64,000 nt of DNA, taken from NCBI RefSeq assembly GCF_003149025.1, contig NZ_QGDV01000008.1:62001-126000 (forward strand). Reading direction: 5' to 3'. The position numbers and the translations under genes were made by a program. Positions 60,245 through 64,000 of this stretch are shown here, piece by piece. How positions within the stretch are numbered: the stretch's first letter is position 1; every line of letters begins with the position of its first letter. The notes under the pieces were generated by a model. It was not told the origin of the DNA. It worked only from the letters and a program-made list of their open reading frames with translations, and made no database searches. The stretch comes from Rathayibacter iranicus NCPPB 2253 = VKM Ac-1602 (GTDB lineage Bacteria > Actinomycetota > Actinomycetes > Actinomycetales > Microbacteriaceae).

Positions 60245-60250
60245 GATAAT
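60245..60250 (+). promoter_or_regulatory. Putative -10 box of leaderless recO transcript
   Basis: GATAAT ends 6 nt before the recO ATG; no ribosome binding site lies between. Confidence 0.4.
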
Positions 60251-60256
60251 TGGCGT

Positions 60257-60979
60257 ATGCCCACCTATCGTGACGAAGCCGTGGTGCTTCGCACGCACAA
60301 GCTGGGCGAGGCCGACCGCATCGTCACCCTGCTCTCGCGCGGCCATGGCAAGATCCGCGCCGTGGCCAAGGGTGTGCGCAAGACCGGCTCCAAGTTTGGC
60401 TCGCGGCTCGAGCCGTTCATGGTCGCCGATCTCCAGCTCTATGAGGGCCGGAGCCTCGACATCGTCACGCAGGCGGAGTCGCTCGGAGCCTACGGTGCGC
60501 TGATCGCGGCCGACTACGACAGTTACACGGCCGCGAGCGCGATGGTCGAGACGGCCGACCGCTTGACCGATGCCGACGCGTCGTTACAGCAGTACCTCCT
60601 CCTGGTTGGCGCGCTGCGCTCGCTGTCTCGGCACGAGCACGAGCCGGTGCTCACCCTCGACTCGTACCTTCTGCGTGCCCTCTCCATTGCGGGCTGGGCG
60701 CCGAGTTTCGACGATTGCGCGCGCTGCGGCGCCCCGGGGCCGCACGGCGCCGTGGTGGTGCAGCTCGGAGGCGTCGTGTGCGTCGAGTGCACGCCACCGG
60801 GGGCCCCGCGGGTCGCTCCGGAGGTCGTGGTCCTGCTGGGCGCGCTACTCACGGGAGACTGGGGGCACGCCGAGACGACCGAGCCTTCGACGCGGTCGCG
60901 GGCAAGCGGAGTCGTTGCCGCCTACACCCAGTTCCACCTCGAACGCGGTCTGAGATCACTGGAGCACGTCACCCGATGA
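60257..60979 (+). CDS. recO: DNA repair protein RecO
   Basis: A 240-residue recombination mediator. The N-terminal OB fold reads [39 protein letters not shown]. The C-terminal domain carries a four-cysteine zinc site (CARCGAPG and CVEC). RecO anneals strands and loads RecA with RecF/R. The ATG at 60257 lies directly behind a GATAAT box. It overlaps uppS by 4 nt, a conserved linkage. Confidence 0.95.
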   Translation: MPTYRDEAVVLRTHKLGEADRIVTLLSRGHGKIRAVAKGVRKTGSKFGSRLEPFMVADLQLYEGRSLDIVTQAESLGAYGALIAADYDSYTAASAMVETADRLTDADASLQQYLLLVGALRSLSRHEHEPVLTLDSYLLRALSIAGWAPSFDDCARCGAPGPHGAVVVQLGGVVCVECTPPGAPRVAPEVVVLLGALLTGDWGHAETTEPSTRSRASGVVAAYTQFHLERGLRSLEHVTR

Positions 60980-61779
60980 AGCCCTTCACCCATAAGGACG
61001 CCGAGCCGTACCGCCCCCTCGACTGGACGGGGACTTATCCGCCCGAAATCTCGCCGAAGGCGGTCCCCTCTCACGTCGCAATAGTGATGGACGGCAACGG
61101 CCGATGGGCAAACGCCCGCGGATTGACACGGATCGAGGGCCATAAGCGGGGCGAGACGGCGCTGCTCGATGTGGTCGCCGGTGCGATCCAGATCGGGGTG
61201 AAGCATCTCAGCGTCTATGCGTTCTCGACGGAGAACTGGAAGCGCTCGCCGGAGGAGGTGCGCTTCCTGATGGGGTTCAACCGCGACGTGCTGCACCGCC
61301 GCCGCGACCAGCTGAACGAGTGGGGCGTACGCGTTCGATGGGCTGGCCGCAGGCCCCGGCTCTGGGCGTCCGTCATCACCGAACTGCAGTTCGCCGAGCG
61401 GTTGACCGCCGACAACGACGTGCTCACCCTCACCATGTGTGTGAACTACGGCGGGCGCACCGAGATCGCCGACGCGGTGCAGCGGCTCGCCGGCGAGGTC
61501 GCGGCGGGGCGACTGAAGCCTTCCGGGATCAGCGAGAAGACGATCGCGCGGGCCCTCTACGTGCCAGAGATGCCGGACGTCGACCTGTTCGTGCGCTCCT
61601 CTGGCGAGCAGCGCACGAGTAACTTCCTGCTCTGGCAGAGCGCCTACGCCGAGATGGTGTTTCTCGACCGGCTCTGGCCCGACTTCACCCGCACCGACCT
61701 GTGGGAGGCGATCGAGCACTACTCCGGGCGCTCGCGTCGCTTCGGCGGCGCTGTGGACGTGCCGGGAGCCTCCGCATGA
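60976..61779 (+). CDS. uppS: Isoprenyl (Z-polyprenyl) diphosphate synthase, UppS type
   Basis: A 267-residue cis-prenyltransferase. Features are [17 protein letters not shown] (catalytic Asp), [43 protein letters not shown] and [27 protein letters not shown]. It makes the polyprenyl carrier for cell-wall synthesis. It is coupled to recO and to the following oxidoreductase by ATGA overlaps. Confidence 0.95.
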   Translation: MKPFTHKDAEPYRPLDWTGTYPPEISPKAVPSHVAIVMDGNGRWANARGLTRIEGHKRGETALLDVVAGAIQIGVKHLSVYAFSTENWKRSPEEVRFLMGFNRDVLHRRRDQLNEWGVRVRWAGRRPRLWASVITELQFAERLTADNDVLTLTMCVNYGGRTEIADAVQRLAGEVAAGRLKPSGISEKTIARALYVPEMPDVDLFVRSSGEQRTSNFLLWQSAYAEMVFLDRLWPDFTRTDLWEAIEHYSGRSRRFGGAVDVPGASA

Positions 61780-62795
61780 TCCGGGTCGGACTCGTCGGCT
61801 TCGGCCTTGCCGGCAGCGTCTTTCACGGGCCATTCCTCGCGGCCGACCCGGCGTTCGAGATCGTCGCGATCGCCACCCGCGACGCCGCGCGCTCGGAGGC
61901 TGCTTCTGCCGCCCACCCCGGGGCCCGCATCGTGCCCGATCTCGACGCGGTGCTCGCCGAGCGGCCGGCGTTGGTCGTGCTTGCCACTCCGCCGTCGGTG
62001 CACCGCGCGCAGGCCGAGCAGGTGCTGGCCGCAGGCGTCGCCGTGGTGATCGACAAGCCGTTCGCTCCGAGTACGGCCGATGCCGATGCGATCATTGCCG
62101 CGTCCGAGGCGAGTGGTGCGCCCGTCTTCGTGTTTCAGAACCGGCGCTGGGATTCTGATCTGCTGACGCTGCGTCGCCTCCTCGCCGAGGGAGCGCTCGG
62201 CCAGGTGCTCCGCTTCGAATCGTCGTTCGAGCGCTGGAGTGCGCAGAAGACCGGGCGCTGGCAGAGCGAGATCGGCGTGCCCGAGGGCGGTGGAATCCTC
62301 TTCGATCTCGGTAGCCACCTGATCGACCAAGCCCTGCTGCTGTTCGGCCCGGCGCGGGTGACGGCCGCCGAGACGCGGGTCGTGCATCCGGGAGGCGCAA
62401 GCGAAGACGAGGCTTTCGTCTCGCTGCTGCACCGCGGAGGCGTGCGCTCCCACCTCGCGATGAGCCGCGTGGCCCGCGCCACTGGTCCGCGCCTGCGCGT
62501 GCTCGGCACCCGAGGCGGCTACAGCGTCGATGGCCTCGATCCGCAGGAGATGGCGCTGCGCACCGGTGCCCACGCGGAGGATCCTCGCTTCGGCGAGGTC
62601 CCGGCCGAGAGCTGGGGCGTGCTGGTCGATGACGACGGGGCGAGACGCGTCCCGAGCGAGCGTGGGCGCTACTCGGCCTTCCTGGAGCAGGTGGCGCGGG
62701 CGTTGCTCGACGGGGCTCCGGCTCCCGTCGACGTGCACGAGGCCCGCGATGTCGTCGCGGTGATCGAACAGGCACATGCCCTCGCCGCGCAGTGA
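61776..62795 (+). CDS. Gfo/Idh/MocA-family oxidoreductase
   Basis: A 339-residue NAD(P)-dependent dehydrogenase. The Rossmann start is [18 protein letters not shown], then [21 protein letters not shown] and [18 protein letters not shown] (the EKP-type motif, here DKP), then [17 protein letters not shown]. The substrate is usually a sugar or inositol derivative and cannot be assigned. It is third in recO-uppS-oxidoreductase. Confidence 0.88.
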   Translation: MIRVGLVGFGLAGSVFHGPFLAADPAFEIVAIATRDAARSEAASAAHPGARIVPDLDAVLAERPALVVLATPPSVHRAQAEQVLAAGVAVVIDKPFAPSTADADAIIAASEASGAPVFVFQNRRWDSDLLTLRRLLAEGALGQVLRFESSFERWSAQKTGRWQSEIGVPEGGGILFDLGSHLIDQALLLFGPARVTAAETRVVHPGGASEDEAFVSLLHRGGVRSHLAMSRVARATGPRLRVLGTRGGYSVDGLDPQEMALRTGAHAEDPRFGEVPAESWGVLVDDDGARRVPSERGRYSAFLEQVARALLDGAPAPVDVHEARDVVAVIEQAHALAAQ

Positions 62796-62877
62796 GGAGC
62801 CCGTAACCTCGCGACATCGGCACCCCCTCTGCACGCGTTGACTTGGCGATCCAGCTTCGGAGCCTCATCCTCGAAGG

Positions 62878-63936
62878 GTGAATACCGCACTGTCACATTT
62901 TTCCGACCTGCGCGCGCGCTTCGCTGGAGCTCGCGGTTACCACAACGCCTGCACGCTCGGGCTTCCACCGAGGGAGACGGTGGCGGCCCTGCGCGCAGAC
63001 CTCGATGGCTGGTCCTCAGGCGAGAGCACGGCGGCCGGTTACGGTGCCGTCGCTGATCGCGCCCGAGAAGCATTCGCCGACATTGTTGGCGTCCCCGCCG
63101 GCTCCGTAGCGATCGGCTCGCAGACCTCGGCGATGGCCGCCGTGCTCGCAGCCTCGCTGGCCGACGGAGCCCGCGTGCTTTGCGTGGATGGGGACTTTTC
63201 CTCGATCGTCTTCCCCTTCCTGGCGCAGGCGCACCGCGGAGTCGTCGTCCGCTCGGTCGCGCTGGAGGCGCTGGCCGACTCGGTCGAGGACGCGGACGAC
63301 CTCGTGATCTTCTCGGCGGTGCAGTCGAGCAGCGGTGCTCTCGCCGATCTCGACGCCGTGATCGAGGCGGCCGCTCGGCACGGGGTCCGCACCGCCTGCG
63401 ATCTCACCCAGGCCGCGGGCATCCTGCCGGTCGACGCGTCTCGCTTCGACGCGACACTCACTCACGCCTACAAGTGGCTCTGCTCACCGCGCGGAGTGGC
63501 GTTCCTCACGGTCTCGGAAGAGTACGCGGCTGAACTGATCCCGGTGCAGGCCGGCTGGTACTCCGGGGAGGACGTCTGGTCGTCCTGCTACGGGCCGGCC
63601 ATGCATCTCGCCGAGAACGCGCGCCGCTTTGACGTGTCTCCCGCCTGGCAGGCGTTCGCGGGGGCGGAAGCCTCGCTCGCGCTGTTCCGCTCGCTCGACA
63701 TCGGCGCGGTGTGGGCCCATGCATCCGGACTCGGTGACGCTCTCTGCGAGCGACTCGACCGGGAGCCGCAGCGCCGGGCCATCGTGTCCTGGCCGGACGC
63801 CGACGCCGCAGACCTTGATCGGCTTCAGGCTGCGGGGTTGCGCGTCTCAGGGCGCGGAGGACGGCTCCGGGTGGCGTTCCACCTCTGGAATGACGAGTCC
63901 GACGTGGACGAGCTCGTCCGGGTCCTCCACCGTTAG
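62878..63936 (+). CDS. Kynureninase-like class V PLP-dependent enzyme
   Basis: A 352-residue fold-type I enzyme. It has GYHNACTLGLPPRETV, VAIGSQTSAMAAVLAASLADGARVLCVDGDFSS, VIFSAVQSSSGALADLDAVI, TACDLTQAAGILPVD (PLP-binding Asp) and THAYKWLCSPRGVAFLTV (Schiff-base Lys). The overall pattern is closest to the kynureninase/cysteine-desulfurase-like subgroup; the reaction is not known. The GTG start follows CGAAGG. It is probably monocistronic, with a hairpin right after its stop codon. Confidence 0.8.
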   Translation: MNTALSHFSDLRARFAGARGYHNACTLGLPPRETVAALRADLDGWSSGESTAAGYGAVADRAREAFADIVGVPAGSVAIGSQTSAMAAVLAASLADGARVLCVDGDFSSIVFPFLAQAHRGVVVRSVALEALADSVEDADDLVIFSAVQSSSGALADLDAVIEAAARHGVRTACDLTQAAGILPVDASRFDATLTHAYKWLCSPRGVAFLTVSEEYAAELIPVQAGWYSGEDVWSSCYGPAMHLAENARRFDVSPAWQAFAGAEASLALFRSLDIGAVWAHASGLGDALCERLDREPQRRAIVSWPDADAADLDRLQAAGLRVSGRGGRLRVAFHLWNDESDVDELVRVLHR

Positions 63937-63970
63937 GAGCCACGGTTGCGCGGTCAGCGCGGTGGCTCCT
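63935..63970. terminator. Hairpin terminator after the kynureninase-like gene
   Basis: AGGAGCCAC (63935-63943) pairs with GTGGCTCCT (63962-63970). It begins inside the TAG stop codon. No long T-run follows. The last 30 bases of the window hold nothing I can name. Confidence 0.6.
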
Positions 63971-64000
63971 CCGTCGTGATGTCCGCGACCGTCGCCCCAA

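Noticed and set aside
61719-62834. 371-residue minus-strand frame opposite the Gfo/Idh gene
   Set aside because: Low-complexity Arg/His-rich translation typical of antisense GC-rich DNA.

Overview
The window is high-GC DNA from an actinobacterium, most likely family Microbacteriaceae. The grounds are the core gene order leuS, comEA-comEC-holA, rpsT, lepA, hemW, hrcA-dnaJ-rsmE, HIT-phoH-ybeY-CBS protein-era, leuA, recO-uppS, the many GTG starts, and the short -10 boxes (TANNNT) lying 5-7 nt before start codons. The genus cannot be fixed by reading; Rathayibacter or Clavibacter relatives are plausible.

Layout. 1-5.2 kb: the end of an osmoprotectant-type binding lipoprotein, a DedA protein, a RES/Xre-type toxin-antitoxin pair, and a divergent SGNH hydrolase/acyltransferase-3 pair. 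5.6-11.3 kb: the cydABDC operon for cytochrome bd oxidase. 11.66-29.18 kb: a lower-GC accessory island set directly behind cydC. 29.2-38.2 kb: the right repeat of the island boundary, a secreted bulb-lectin, divergent pabC/pabB, leuS, three tiny genes, and a HigB/HigA-ImmA toxin-antitoxin pair. 38.4-64 kb: ordinary housekeeping genes on the plus strand, with a two-component system, leuA behind a leucine leader peptide, and recO-uppS.

The island is the most interesting part. Its plus-strand operon encodes a fatty acyl-AMP ligase, a carrier protein, a PhnW-like aminotransferase, an acyl-CoA dehydrogenase-type desaturase, a PlsC-like acyltransferase and a 14-TM exporter. A degenerate phosphopantetheinyl transferase follows. 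The opposite strand encodes a lipid-kinase-like membrane protein, a DUF2306 membrane protein, a HAD-IB phosphatase and a 1579-residue adenylation-ketoreductase-carrier-thioesterase enzyme with no condensation or ketosynthase domain. A gamma-butyrolactone-receptor-like TetR regulator and an intact Sfp-type phosphopantetheinyl transferase complete it. Palindromic operator-like sites sit at the divergent promoters. My inference is that the island makes and exports an uncharacterised acyl (amino)lipid or lipid-derived signal under autoregulator-type control.

The island is bracketed by imperfect direct repeats (10994-11659 and 29176-29864). Each contains part of cydC and of an alkD-like gene. The left copy looks native on its left side and foreign on its right side; the right copy is the reverse. 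This is the pattern expected of single-crossover (Campbell-type) integration of a circular DNA within a 259-bp identical tract. No integrase, transposase, tRNA gene or CRISPR array was recognised anywhere in the window.
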